From assembly GCA_033807775.1 (NCBI GenBank), contig CM066326.1:89194873-89258872 (forward strand): 64,000 nt of DNA, read 5' to 3'. Under the pieces are notes generated by a model. That model did not search any database. It saw only the letters and a program-made list of their open reading frames with translations, and was not told the origin of the DNA. Positions 41,247-52,363 of this stretch are shown here, piece by piece (position 1 is the stretch's first letter; the number at the start of each line of letters is the position of its first letter). Origin of the DNA: Saussurea involucrata. Taxonomy: Eukaryota; Streptophyta; Magnoliopsida; Asterales; Asteraceae. A program made the position numbers and the translations under genes.

Positions 41247-44200
41247 TCAGAAAAAGAGCGTGCCTGGTGTTATCCGTTGCAATGACGTCACAACTGTCCT
41301 TTCACATTCTTTCGTTGTCTCTGAGGTTTTGAAAGAAAAACTCAGGGACTCTTTGGAAAATATGAAGCACTGAATAGAAATATCAGTGAGGGTTTTAAGA
41401 AATTTCAAAATATTATTCAGCGATGAAAGAAAGTTGAATCTTGTCTCATCAAGAGGTTTGGTAAACAAATCAGCTAACTGATAATCGGTTGGGATAAAAT
41501 GAAGTTCTATATCACCATTCATCACATGATCTCTGATAAAATGATATCTGATTTCTATGTGTTTTGTCTTTGAGTGTAGCACTGGATTGTTTGCTATAGC
41601 GATGGCACTTGTGCTGTCGCAATAGATTGGAATTTTGGAGAGCTGAAGATCATAGTCTAGTAGTTGATTTCTCATCCACAAGACTTGAGAACAGCAGCTT
41701 CCAGCGGCTACATACTCAGCTTCAGCTGTGGAAGTGGACACCGAGTTTTGCTTCTTACTTGTCCAACTTACCAGCTTTCCACCCAGGAGCTGACATCCTC
41801 CTGTGGTGCTTTTCCTATCCATTTTGCAACCTGCAAAATCACTGTCTGAATAGGCGGTTAGATCGAATCCTGAATCTTTGGGATACCAAAGACCTAGATT
41901 CGCTGTACCCTTAAGATATCGAAAGATTCGCTTTACAGCTTTCATATGAGATATCTTAGGTTCAGCTTGATATCGTGCGCACAGACATGTTGCAAACATA
42001 ATATCGGGTCGGCTAGCTGTAAGATACAGTAGTGAGCCGATCATCCCACGGTACAGCGTGACATTGACAGGAACACCCTTTGTGTCCTTATCAAGTATCA
42101 GCGGTGGTGCCATAGGGGTTTTCATAGCTGAACTTTCAGTTAAGTCGAATTTTTTCAGCATATCTTTAACATACTTTCCCTGATTTATAAAAGTTCCTTT
42201 TTCAGTTTGCTTAATCTGAAGACCAAGGAAATATGTTAGTTCACCCATCATACTCATTTTATACTCATCTTTCATTCTATCAGCGAAACGAGTACAAAGC
42301 TCAGGGTTAGTAGAACCAAATATAATGTCATCAACATATATTTGAACTAAAATGATATGACCTTTTATTTTTCTAAAAAACAAAGTTTTGTCAATCTTAC
42401 CTCTCTCAAATTTTTCAAGGTGGAGATAAGTAGAAAGAGTGTCATACCATGCACGAGGAGCTTGCTTCAAGCCATAAAGTGCCTTATCCAGCTTATAAAC
42501 ATAACCTGGACGCTTAGGATCTGAGAATCCTGGAGGTTGTTCCACATAAACTTCTTCATTCAGCTTTCCATTTAGAAACACTGACTTAACATCCATTTGA
42601 TGTACAGTGAAGTTTTTGTGTACAGCATATGCTAAGAAAAGACGAATAGATTCAAGTCTTGCTACAGGAGCAAAGGTTTCGTCATAATCTATACCTTCCT
42701 CTTGTCTGTATCCCTGAGCAACAAGACGAGCTTTGTTGCGAGTTACAGTACCATGTTCGTCCAACTTGTTTCGATAGACCCACTTAGTGCCTATCACTGT
42801 TTTGTCTGTTGGTCTCCGAACAAGTTTCCAAACTTTGTTTCTTTCGAATTCAGTCAGCTCTTCTTGCATAGCGCTGACCCAGTTTGGATCTCTGAGGGCA
42901 TCATCTATTTTCTTTGGTTCAGTTAGAGAAATAAAGTTAACAAATAAACAAATATTACCTGCACTTCTACGAGTCTGAATACCAGCGTTGGGATCACCAA
43001 GAATTTGATCGATTGGGTGATTTACAGTCCATCGCTGAGCCGGAGCATGCGTCGCTGACTCAGTCTGAACTGGAGAAACTGAAGATGAGGCTTCAGCTAC
43101 TTCTGGATAATCAGCTAAGAGAGGAATGCTTGCATTTGTCACTTCATTCACTGATTGCTGAGAAATAGATGGAATTTCTGAGACATTTGGATCAACTGCG
43201 GGTATAGTATTTATAGGAACAGCTGAGACCCAAGATGTTTCAGCTTCACTATTCTGCATATTGGGAATGATAGTAGGACCATCATTTTCAGTTGTATGAG
43301 TATGAGTAGTGGGAACATCTTCTGAATCACAAAGGTGAGAAAACATCCATTGATTCAGTTCTTCTGTATCAGCGTTCGGTTTAGAGTTCGCTGAACGGGA
43401 TTCGTCAAACGTGACGTGAATAGTTTCTTCTACAGTTTGTCTTCTTCGGTTGAAGACTCTGAAGGCTTTGGAAACTGAGGAGTATCCAAGAAAGATTCCA
43501 TCATTAGCCTTAGGATCAAACTTTCCAAGGGCATCTCTGTTGTTCAGTATGAAACACTGACAACCAAAGATGTGAAGAAAGCTGATTGAAGGCTTTCTCC
43601 CATGAAAAAGTTCATAGGCTGTCTTTTTGAATCTTTTGACTATCAGCGACCTGTTTTGCGTAAAACAAGCCGTGTTGACAGCTTCTGCCCAAAACTGAGT
43701 AGGCAGGTGAGAATCGCTGAGCATTGAACGTGCAGCTTCAATGATTGTTCTATTTCTTCTTTCAGCGACTCCGTTTTGTTGTGGTGTTCTCACTGACGAA
43801 AAGTTGTGAGAAATACCCTTGCTCTCAAGGAAGGAATCAAGAGAACTGTTTTTGAATTCAGTTCCATGATCACTCCTTATTGAGCGAACAGTCATATTGT
43901 TCAGAGTTTCCATCTTCCGAACAAAGGTGATGAGTTCTTCAGGGGTGTCACTCTTAGAACGGAGAAACATTACCCATGTATAACGAGAGAATTCATCAAC
44001 TATGACCAGCGTATATTTCTTTCCAGCGATGGATTGTTTGTTAACAGGGCCAAACAAATCCATATGGAGTAGTTGAAGAGGAGATGACACTGAGGAAACT
44101 TGCTTGGACTTAAAGCTTGCCTTGGTCTGCTTCCCTTTTTCACACGCTGAACATAAGGATTCTTTGGCGTATGAATGTTGAGGTAGACCAGTGACTAACT

Positions 44201-44681
44201 CTTTGGATGAAAGAGTATTCAGTGTCTTGAAGTTGAGATGTGAAAGCCTCTTGTGCCATAGCCAGTTGACATCAGAAGATGCCTTTGAGAAGAAACAGGA
44301 GTTCTCAGTGGTTGTTGAGTCCATGTTTATAACGTAAACATTTTCCAAACGATAACCGCTGAGAGCTATCTTCTCCTTTTTGTCAGAGACAAAGCAGGAT
44401 TCCTTGGTGAAAATCACTTTGTTATCCATGTCGCAAAGCTGACTGATGCTCAGAAGATTATGCTTCAGTCCTTCAACATATGCGACTCTTCTGAAGGATG
44501 TTGTACCATTTGAAAGTACACCATACCCTCGGGTGTGTCCTTTTCCATTTCCACCGAAAGTCACATAGGGACCCTTCTCTTCCTTGTATTCAGCGAGCAG
44601 GCTTTTCTTTCCAGTCATGTGTCTAGAGCATCCGCTATCGAGATACCAGATACCCTTCTTAACCTGCAATACAAAGGAATA
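41247..44681 (-). CDS. Sirevirus pol: protease, integrase, RT, RNase H
   Basis: The frame is open from just after the gag stop (44682-44684); the first Met is at 44669. In order: protease WYLDSGCSRHMTG (canonical D-S-G), pre-integrase LWHKRLSHLNF (about residue 137), integrase with HMDLFGPV, SDHGTEF and TPQQNGVAERRNRT, reverse transcriptase with ARLVAQGYRQEEGIDYDETF and YVDDIIFGS, and RNase H with YSDSDFAGC and STSTAEAEYVAA. Same frame as gag, separated by one TAA, so expression as gag-pol would need readthrough; alternatively the acceptor-like ATTCCTTTGTATTGCAG at the junction may allow splicing. The usual enzyme motifs are present. Confidence 0.9.
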   Translation of the reverse strand, partial: YSFVLQVKKGIWYLDSGCSRHMTGKKSLLAEYKEEKGPYVTFGGNGKGHTRGYGVLSNGTTSFRRVAYVEGLKHNLLSISQLCDMDNKVIFTKESCFVSDKKEKIALSGYRLENVYVINMDSTTTENSCFFSKASSDVNWLWHKRLSHLNFKTLNTLSSKELVTGLPQHSYAKESLCSACEKGKQTKASFKSKQVSSVSSPLQLLHMDLFGPVNKQSIAGKKYTLVIVDEFSRYTWVMFLRSKSDTPEELITFVRKMETLNNMTVRSIRSDHGTEFKNSSLDSFLESKGISHNFSSVRTPQQNGVAERRNRTIIEAARSMLSDSHLPTQFWAEAVNTACFTQNRSLIVKRFKKTAYELFHGRKPSISFLHIFGCQCFILNNRDALGKFDPKANDGIFLGYSSVSKAFRVFNRRRQTVEETIHVTFDESRSANSKPNADTEELNQWMFSHLCDSEDVPTTHTHTTENDGPTIIPNMQNSEAETSWVSAVPINTIPAVDPNVSEIPSISQQSVNEVTNASIPLLADYPEVAEASSSVSPVQTESATHAPAQRWTVNHPIDQILGDPNAGIQTRRSAGNICLFVNFISLTEPKKIDDALRDPNWVSAMQEELTEFERNKVWKLVRRPTDKTVIGTKWVYRNKLDEHGTVTRNKARLVAQGYRQEEGIDYDETFAPVARLESIRLFLAYAVHKNFTVHQMDVKSVFLNGKLNEEVYVEQPPGFSDPKRPGYVYKLDKALYGLKQAPRAWYDTLSTYLHLEKFERGKIDKTLFFRKIKGHIILVQIYVDDIIFGSTNPELCTRFADRMKDEYKMSMMGELTYFLGLQIKQTEKGTFINQGKYVKDMLKKFDLTESSAMKTPMAPPLILDKDTKGVPVNVTLYRGMIGSLLYLTASRPDIMFATCLCARYQAEPKISHMKAVKRIFRYLKGTANLGLWYPKDSGFDLTAYSDSDFAGCKMDRKSTTGGCQLLGGKLVSWTSKKQNSVSTSTAEAEYVAAGSCCSQVLWMRNQLLDYDLQLSKIPIYCDSTSAIAIANNPVLHSKTKHIEIRYHFIRDHVMNGDIELHFIPTDYQLADLFTKPLDETRFNFLSSLNNILKFLKTLTDISIQCFIFSKESLSFSFKTSETTKECERTVVTSLQRITPGTLFF

Positions 44682-47090
44682 TTAGTTTTGCTTGGGTACC
44701 CACTTCACCATGTATACGCGTTTGTCAGTGGAAGTGGTTGGAATGGGTTCAGCAGTCTTCGCAGCATTTGAAGATTCAGCCTTGTCTTTCTTCACTTTGG
44801 TCAATTTCTTGACCTCAGCGGTAGGAGTCACCTTGACCTGACTTGCAACTGGTTTGGTCTTCTTTGGTGCTATCTTCACCTTAGCTATCTTATCAGCTTT
44901 GGTGGCTGTGGGACACTTACTTGCAATATGATCGGTAAGTCCACAGTGATAACATTTCCTATAACTAAAATTAGTTCTAGGACCACTTGTGTGCTGAGCT
45001 TTTAATTTGGAATTAGAAGTGCCAGCACCAAGTACACTATTGGTTTTTGAAATAGGACGAACATTCAGTTCTTCAGATTTCTTACCAAGGATATCTACTC
45101 TGAGTCTTGGAGTAGGTCGCTGAACTGATCCAGAGGTCTGATTTCTAGAACCAGATGAATGAATCACTAAGGCTTTGGAAGCATTCAGCTTAGGTACTAA
45201 AGTACCCTTCTGAGGATTTTGATAAATTACAATTCCTTTACCTTTATCTTTAGAGACAGAGGTAGGTTTTGAATAAACCATTTTCTCCTTACCTTTTGAG
45301 GAGGTAGGAGTTTCCTCAGGGATTGGTGTAATCGACGAGGAGTATTGAGATGAAGAAGTGTCAGCTACTAAGGATACGAACGTTCCAAATTTAAGCATTG
45401 AACGTTCAGTGGTTGGTATTGGAGTATCATATTTATAACCCAGACCACGTTTATCACTCAGAGGAATCTGAGCCTTAATTATTTCAGTGATCTTTGTTGA
45501 AGAATTACACCATCCTTCAACAGTAGCTTGTTCAGCTTTTAATGCAGCGATAGCTTCCGCTCGTTCAATTTTGACTAGCTGATTTAAATGGACTTGATCT
45601 TTAAAATCTTCTTCAAATTTAGAAAGCTTTTCTATTTGAAGGTGACAATTTTTAAGCTTTTCAGCGAGATCAAGATTTTGGTTTTCAACCACAGCTTTTC
45701 CGTTCATGGCTTCGTATAAACTTCTAGTCAGAAGTTCGATTTTACGGAGACTATCAGCTTCATCAATATTTACAATATTGGTAAAGAAGGAGGGTGATAC
45801 CTGAATGGCAGATGTTGAAGTGGAGGGAATGTTTGAACTTTCTTCCTCTTCTTCAATCTTGGCCATGAGACATTGATTTGCTTCATCATCTTCAGAATCA
45901 GATGATGAGGCTTCTTCATCAGAAGCAGCCCAATCATAGTCAGCCATTAGGCCTTTTCCCTTCTTCTTAAAGCTTTTCAGCTTTGCATACTTCTCCTTCA
46001 GCTTTAAGTATTTGTCGTCTTTATTCCTTGGAACAAAGGATTTCTTTGTAAAGGCTGAAGGTCTCATGATTTTCTTTGACCTGCACTCGTTAGCGAAATG
46101 ACCTGTCTTTTCGCAGTTAAAACAAGTAGCAGTAGCCTTATCAACAAAAGCTGATGACTTAGGCTTGTCAGCTATAGAAAGAGTTTTGTTCTTTCTAAAC
46201 ATTTTCTTCTTGGCGAATCTCCTGAACTTTTTAGTTAGGAGAGCCAAGGATTCATCATCTGAAGAATCAGAATCTGATGATCTTTCAGAGTTACTTTCTA
46301 ACTCAGTGATAGTGACCACGGGTCGCTGAGTAGAAGGTTCCTCTGAGATTAAAGCAACAGGGGTGCTTTTGGAATCTTTTACAAGATTCTTCTTAAGATT
46401 GCTAGATTGCTCATGATTCAGCAATGTGCCATATAAGGTAGCAAGTGTCATTGATCTTAGATCTTTTGACAGCTTGAGACACATGGAATAATTGTCCCAG
46501 CTTTCAGGTAAACATTCTAAAAACTTTGTCAGAACTTCAAAGTTAGAATATTCCTTACCAACCGTTTTAAGATCTATAATTAAGCAATTAAAACGTTGAT
46601 GTACTTCAGAGCGAGTTTCATTCTTACCAGAGATGAAACTTTCGTATTGTCTTACCAGGTTGATCTTTCTTGAATCCTGGACTTCAGACGTTCCTTCATA
46701 CTGAACACATATTGTGTCCCACATGGCTTTTGAGGATTTCAGGTTCATGACGGAATGGTAGACTTCGTCAGGAAGGGCCATGGATAGTATGGATCTGGCT
46801 TTTGTATCTATAGCCACTTTCTTCTTGTCTTCATCGGTCCAATGATGGATTTCCTTTGGAATCAGCCTTTCTGGAATAGCAGCTCTAGTTGCAGTGGCTG
46901 GAACGGCAGGATCAATCGTTACATGGATGTGTGGACCGTTTTCAAGATAGTAAGGTATAGTAGGGTCTACACCTTCTAAGAAGAGTGTCATCCTATTTTT
47001 CCATAAGTTGAAGTTGTCTCTGGAAAATCTAGGGGGTTTTGCAAGAGAACCATTGTCGATATAGTGAGTGTTTGTGTTTGAGTTGGCCAT
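44682..47090 (-). CDS. Sirevirus gag
   Basis: 802 residues starting MANSNTNTHYIDNGSL, about 80 bp downstream of the PBS. The N-terminus has FSRDNFNLWKNRMTLFLEG (DUF4219-like) and then a UBN2-type capsid with SKAMWDTICVQYEGTSEVQ. Two knuckles, CFNCEKTGHFANEC (about residue 325) and CYHCGLTDHIASKC (about 720), are separated by an acidic region and a coiled-coil-like segment. The long C-terminal extension after the first knuckle is typical of Sireviruses. It ends in TAA, in frame with pol. Confidence 0.9.
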   Translation of the reverse strand: MANSNTNTHYIDNGSLAKPPRFSRDNFNLWKNRMTLFLEGVDPTIPYYLENGPHIHVTIDPAVPATATRAAIPERLIPKEIHHWTDEDKKKVAIDTKARSILSMALPDEVYHSVMNLKSSKAMWDTICVQYEGTSEVQDSRKINLVRQYESFISGKNETRSEVHQRFNCLIIDLKTVGKEYSNFEVLTKFLECLPESWDNYSMCLKLSKDLRSMTLATLYGTLLNHEQSSNLKKNLVKDSKSTPVALISEEPSTQRPVVTITELESNSERSSDSDSSDDESLALLTKKFRRFAKKKMFRKNKTLSIADKPKSSAFVDKATATCFNCEKTGHFANECRSKKIMRPSAFTKKSFVPRNKDDKYLKLKEKYAKLKSFKKKGKGLMADYDWAASDEEASSSDSEDDEANQCLMAKIEEEEESSNIPSTSTSAIQVSPSFFTNIVNIDEADSLRKIELLTRSLYEAMNGKAVVENQNLDLAEKLKNCHLQIEKLSKFEEDFKDQVHLNQLVKIERAEAIAALKAEQATVEGWCNSSTKITEIIKAQIPLSDKRGLGYKYDTPIPTTERSMLKFGTFVSLVADTSSSQYSSSITPIPEETPTSSKGKEKMVYSKPTSVSKDKGKGIVIYQNPQKGTLVPKLNASKALVIHSSGSRNQTSGSVQRPTPRLRVDILGKKSEELNVRPISKTNSVLGAGTSNSKLKAQHTSGPRTNFSYRKCYHCGLTDHIASKCPTATKADKIAKVKIAPKKTKPVASQVKVTPTAEVKKLTKVKKDKAESSNAAKTAEPIPTTSTDKRVYMVKWVPKQN

Positions 47091-47156
47091 TTTCAGATAA
47101 TAGCAAGGAAGAGAAATATCTTAGATTAGATCTTGTTTATGAGATTAAACAAATCC

Positions 47157-47168
47157 GCTCTGATACCA
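47157..47168 (-). other. Sirevirus primer binding site
   Basis: Minus strand TGGTATCAGAGC, two bases inside the 5' LTR; matches the initiator-Met tRNA 3' end. Confidence 0.9.
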
Positions 47169-47170
47169 CT

Positions 47171-48130
47171 TGTTGGTCCCGAAAGGCTTAAACAAGTTTG
47201 TAGAAGGGGAGGGTTGAATACAAACACACTATTTTACTTTTCTAAATTGTTTATTGATAAATCATTAACAATTTACAGCTTGTTGCGGAAACAAGATTAA
47301 GGATAAACCTAAATCTAAACAAGTTGGAACACTAAGGTTTTCTTGCACTAAGAAAGATAAGGAGATTACTAATAAAATCCTATCTTGAGAGATTTGAACT
47401 TGTCCAGAGTTAGCAAGTTACTTCAAATGAAGCGAGTTCATCTCTTTATATACTGCATGCATTTAATGCAATTCAGTATACACTTTACACGTGTCATCAG
47501 CGGATTGGTTGCATGTCATTGACCTTTGTTGACAACCTTAGTAGCCGCATGAATGAACAGTGTAGTATCAGAGTGGTTGTACGATTTCAGATTTTCGGAG
47601 GTTCTTTTCTGACATTTCGTACGGTGGCGTGCAAGGGAGGTTAAGACAAAAGTACTTTGTACGGAGGACTTCATGATCAGCTTTCGTTGATTCAGCGATT
47701 ATCATTTACTATTCAGCAGATGATAAAGTTCAGCGATAGCTGAAGTCTTGTACTTGATACTTCACGTTGAGTGGACAAATCTGAGTCTTCGCTGATCCGC
47801 ATCAGTTCATTAGGAGACTTGTCGCTGGTTCTTGAGCTTGATCTTCGACTTCAGCGTAGAACCTTTGTTGACGTGAATCTTGTCTTCAGGGATCATAAGT
47901 AAACAACTAACTTATCAGCGATCACCATAAGGACTGAACAGACTCAGCGATATGGTGAACAGTGTTCGCTGAATGTTTAATCTAAAAGTGCGAGAGTTCC
48001 TATCAGCAGTACTGTAAGATCTTAGTACTTATCAGCGATAGTGAAACTCTGATACATATTGTTTACTTACAATTTTCACTAAGTATTTAAGATAGGGTCA
48101 TTATCAAATCACTGAGGGTTTGGATCAACA
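47171..48130 (-). repeat. Sirevirus 5' LTR
   Basis: 960 bp. Many CAGCGAT/ATCGCTG motifs occur along it and also inside the element. A TATA-like TATATAAAGAG reads on the minus strand near 47446-47456. Confidence 0.95.
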
Positions 48131-48135
48131 GTGGT

Positions 48136-48142
48136 TCCAACA
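48136..48142 (-). repeat. Last 7 bp of the copia D 3' LTR
   Basis: TCCAACA, completing the LTR cut at 35435. Followed by the D polypurine tract (TTCTCCCACCTG on the plus strand, 48143-48154). Confidence 0.85.
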
Positions 48143-48459
48143 TTCTCCCACCTGACCAAGCGATCTTTTATCTATGAGTACCAATAAGTCCGGCCGGGAT
48201 AATACTCATTTTGTTTTAAACTGAAATCATAGCTAATAAGTACAGCCGTAGAGAAGAATATCAACTCAGGGCCCCCACTAGTCAAACTATGACTCAAATT
48301 TAAAACTGAATAAGCAATGATCAACTGACTAAGACAAATTTTGTTATAATAATGTCCATACGCCATTATGAGCTCGAAGCGTAACTAATAGACAAACAAA
48401 ATCTGAATATAGAGGAAAAATTTATTAAGATAATAATGACCAATAAGTACAATATGCTA
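48143..48459 (-). other. Copia D PPT and 3' noncoding region
   Basis: The purine tract CAGGTGGGAGAA adjoins the LTR on the minus strand. The remaining 300 bp between the pol stop and PPT has no supported gene. Confidence 0.6.
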
Positions 48460-51400
48460 TTAAATTAAGTCTTTTGTAAGCCCCATCTTCGACACGTGTC
48501 CTACGAAGACGTTAGGAGGAAGACCTTTGGTCATCGGATCCTCTAGCATATTCTTTGTACTTATGTACTCGATACAAAGGACATTTTCCTCAACCCGTTC
48601 GCGCACAAACAGATACTTTGTATCAAGATACAGCCCAGCGCCAGTTGAACTGTTACTGTTCGAGAAAGTTACGGCAGCTGAGTTATCACAGTAAAGCTTC
48701 AATGGTCTAGAAATGGAGTTGACGATTTTGAGTCCACTGACCAGGTTCCTTAACAACATCCCATGACAACTGGCATTATAAACGGCAACGTATTCAGCCA
48801 TCATGGTGGACGTTGTAGTCAGCTTCTGTTTGTGACTCCGCCATGAGATAGGTCCACCAGCTAACATAAATATGTACCCAGAAGTAGATTTCTTATCTTC
48901 CTTGCATTTAGCAAAATCGGAATCAGAATATCCTACTACTTCTAAATTGTCACTTCTTCTATAAGTTAATTTGTAGTCTTTGGTCCCTTGCAGATATCGT
49001 AGAACCTTTTTAGCCGCTTTCCAGTGTGCTATTCCGGGATTAGATAAGTAACGTCCCAGCATACCAGCGATATAAGCGATATCCGGACGAGTACAGACCT
49101 GAGCATACATAATGCTCCCTACTACAGACGAATAAGGTATCATCCTCATTTCTTCCTTTTCAATCTCAGTGCTCGGAGCTTGGAAAGAACCAAATACGTC
49201 CCCTTTAACTACTGGAGCTACAGTGGGTGTACAGTGCTGCATGTTATAGCGTTTTAAGATACGCTCAATATATGCCCTTTGAGAAAGACCCAAAACACCA
49301 TTATGCCTATCTCGATGTATTTCGATACCAATGACATAAGAGGCATCACCGAGATCTTTCATGTCGAAATTTTGCGAAAGCATCCGCTTCGACTCATGCA
49401 GCATATCCAAGTTGTTACTTGCTAGTAGGATGTCATCTACGTACAAGACAAGGATTATAAAGTTACTCCCACTGATCTTGAGATAGGTGCATTGATCCAC
49501 TTGATTCTTTAGAAAACCTTGCCCTTTCACGATTTTATGGAACTTGAGGTACCATTGTCGTGATGCCTGCTTCAACCCATAAATGGATTTCTTCAACTTG
49601 CAGACCATATGCTCTTTACCTTCTGGAATGAATCCTTCAGGTTGTCGCATGTATACATCTTCTTGCAAGTCTCCATTCAGGAAAGCGGTCTTGACATCCA
49701 TCTGATGTAACTCTAAATCATAATGAGCTACAAGTGCCATAACAATCCTTAAAGAATCTTTACGAGAGACAGGAGAGAAGGTCTCTTGATAATCGATTCC
49801 TTCTTTTTGAGTAAAGCCTTTTGCAACCAGTCTGGCCTTATAGCGTTCGATGTTTCCTTTCGGGTCTAATTTGGTTTTGAAAACCCATTTACAACCGATA
49901 GTTTTGGATCCTTCAGGAAGTTCAACCAAGTCCCAAACATCATTATGTTGCATGGAATTAAGCTCTTCAATCATGGCTTCATTCCACTGAGTGGCCTGAC
50001 CACTATTAATGGCTTCTCGATAAGAGGTAGGATCAGTAAGCTTTCCAATGTTCTCAACTTCAGATAAAAAGGTTACGAAATCATCAAAATTTGTGGCCCT
50101 GCGTGCCCTAGATGATCTCCTGAGTTGATTTTCTGGTTCAGTAACAGGAGGAGTGGGATCAGTAATATTAGGCTCAGCGTTGGGTACAAGAGGCGATGAT
50201 GATGTTCCCTCGGCGTTTTGGTTAGGAGGAGTCGGATCAGTGATATTAGGAGCAGCGGTGGGTACAAGAGGAGTTATCGGAGGAATAAAAATAGCGGTAG
50301 GATGGTTTCCCCCCGCTTTTTGTACTTCTTGCAAATCTGAGTCATGATTTGTTGTGCTCCCACTGATCTTTGAGTTCTCAAGAAATGTGGCATGCTGCGT
50401 GTCAATGATGCTCGTAGTGTGGGAAGGACAGTAAAAACGATAACCTTTTGAGTTATCAGGATAACCGATAAAGAAACATGTAAGGGTTTTAGGATCCAGT
50501 TTCTTTAAGTTAGGGTTATAGACTTTTGCTTCGGCAGGACAGCCCCATACTTTCATATATTTTAGACTCGGTTTCCTACCTGTCCAGATTTCATAAGGAG
50601 TTTTAGGGACAGATTTTGATGGAACCCTATTGAGTATATGAACGGCTGTTTTTAATGCCTCAGTCCAGAGGAAAGTGGGTAAGTTAGTGTTAGCAAGCAT
50701 ACTTCTCACCATGTCCATTAAGGTTCTGTTTCTCCTTTCAGCAACACCATTTTGTTGAGGAGAACCAGGCATGGTGTATTGGTTAATTATGCCATGTTCC
50801 TTGCAAAAATTATAGAAAGGACCAGGAGCTTGACCAATATCAGTATGTCTACCATAATACTCACCTCCTCTATCTGATCTCACAACTTTTATCTTATGAT
50901 CAAGTTGGTTTTCAACCAAAGTTTTAAAATCAATAAAAGTTTGTAAGGATTCAGATTTTTCCTTAATCAGATATAGGTGCATATAACGCGAATAATCGTC
51001 AATGAATGTAATAAATGATGTATGTCCTGTGATTGATGCGGGATAAGGACCACTAATATCAATATGAATTATTTCCAACAAGTTGGAACTTTTAGTAGCT
51101 CCTTTCTTATTCCCTTTCGCCATTTTGCCTTTGAGGCACTTAATACATGTTTCAAAATCACTAAAATCAATAGAAGGTAAGATTCCATCCTTTACGAGTC
51201 GAGTCATTCGATCTCGTGAGATGTGGCCAAGACGTTTATGCCACAACATGGAGGAATTCTCTATTTGTTTAGGTGATTTTGTTGTTTTAGTTACGTCATC
51301 AATATTAAGAGACAACAAAGATTGTGAGAAATTATGATCTAGTTCTAATCTATACAGCAATCCATCCAAGAAACCTCGACCAAGCAATTCATTATTATGA

Positions 51401-52363
51401 GTAATGGCAATCTTGCCGCAACCATGAATTATTACATAACCTTCAAGGTCTAGTATAGATATGGATACAAGGTTCCGAGTAATTCTCGGTACATATAAGG
51501 TATCCACTAGTCTAATACACTTTCCGGTACTCATATGTAAATTTAAAGTTCCCATGGCTTCGACATCTAAGAGATCACCGCTTCCAACTCTAAGTTTTCT
51601 TTGGCCCTTTGGTAGCTTCTGGATTGTAAGGAATCCCTGCATTGAGTTTGTCACATGGACCATAGAACCAAAGTCACCCCACCATGTATTAATAGGGACA
51701 TCAGTAGTAAAGGAATCAAATATTGCATAAAGAATGTTACCTTTCTTAGCTAGCCATTCCTTGAACTTAGGGCAATCTTTCTGTCCGTGCCCTTTTGCAC
51801 GACAGAATTTGCAGTTAGGTTTGCCTGTCAAGGGTTTAGAGCTAGAGGCAACGGCACCATGATGATTATCCTTTTGGACTTTATTTCCAGTCTGATTTCC
51901 GTGATTACCCTTCCTTTTCTTAGAATTACCAGTGGTTGTCAGGTGAACGGCTTCAGGTTGTACCAGCTTTAGGCGATCCTCCTCTTGCACACACATTGCA
52001 ATCAGTTCACTTATCGACCATTTATCTTTCATAGCGTTGTAGTTAACTTTGAAGGTGTCGAACCGAGCAGGCAAAGAGGTCATTATGAAATGCACCAGAA
52101 AATTATCAGAGACTTCCATCTCAAGACTCTTAAGCTTATGAGCCATATCAATCATTTTCATAATGTGTTCACGGACACTGCTATTTCCTTCATATTTCAG
52201 AGTGAGCATCTGTAGCATTAAGCTACTTGCATGTGCCTTAGACGATCCCTTGAAGTGATCCTCAACAGATTTGAGGTAAGTTTTGACTTTATCAGAGTCA
52301 GGGATAGCTCCTCGGATACTGAGGTTGATGGAGTTCTTGACCATCATTAGTGACAAGCGATTT
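48460..52363 (-). pseudogene. Copia D gag-pol, main part
   Basis: Open for about 1300 codons: capsid (GAIPDSDKVKTYLKSVEDHF, WSISELIAMCVQEEDRLK), knuckle CKFCRAKGHGQKDC, protease, integrase (HIDISGPYPA, VRSDRGGEYYG, SPQQNGVAERRNRT), RT (ARLVAKGFTQKEGIDYQETF, LYVDDILLAS) and RNase H (YSDSDFAKC, TTSTMMAEYVAV). The protease site reads WWGDFGSMVHVTNS, so the catalytic D-S/T-G has become D-F-G. The true N-terminus is at 55092-55278; the reading frame joins exactly when the inserted element and one GATTT copy are removed. Disrupted by insertion and with a damaged protease, so non-autonomous. Confidence 0.9.

Larger units (their letters stand above)
35436..48130 (-). mobile_element. Sirevirus-type copia element C, complete
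   Basis: 12.7 kb with near-identical LTRs (35436-36401, 47171-48130), TSD GTGGT (35431-35435, 48131-48135), PBS for initiator-Met tRNA, gag with two CCHC knuckles, pol and a large extra ORF 3' of pol. Size and order fit the Sirevirus (SIRE1/Maximus) lineage. Apart from the gag stop (readthrough type), frames are intact, so it may be autonomous and very young. Confidence 0.9.
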
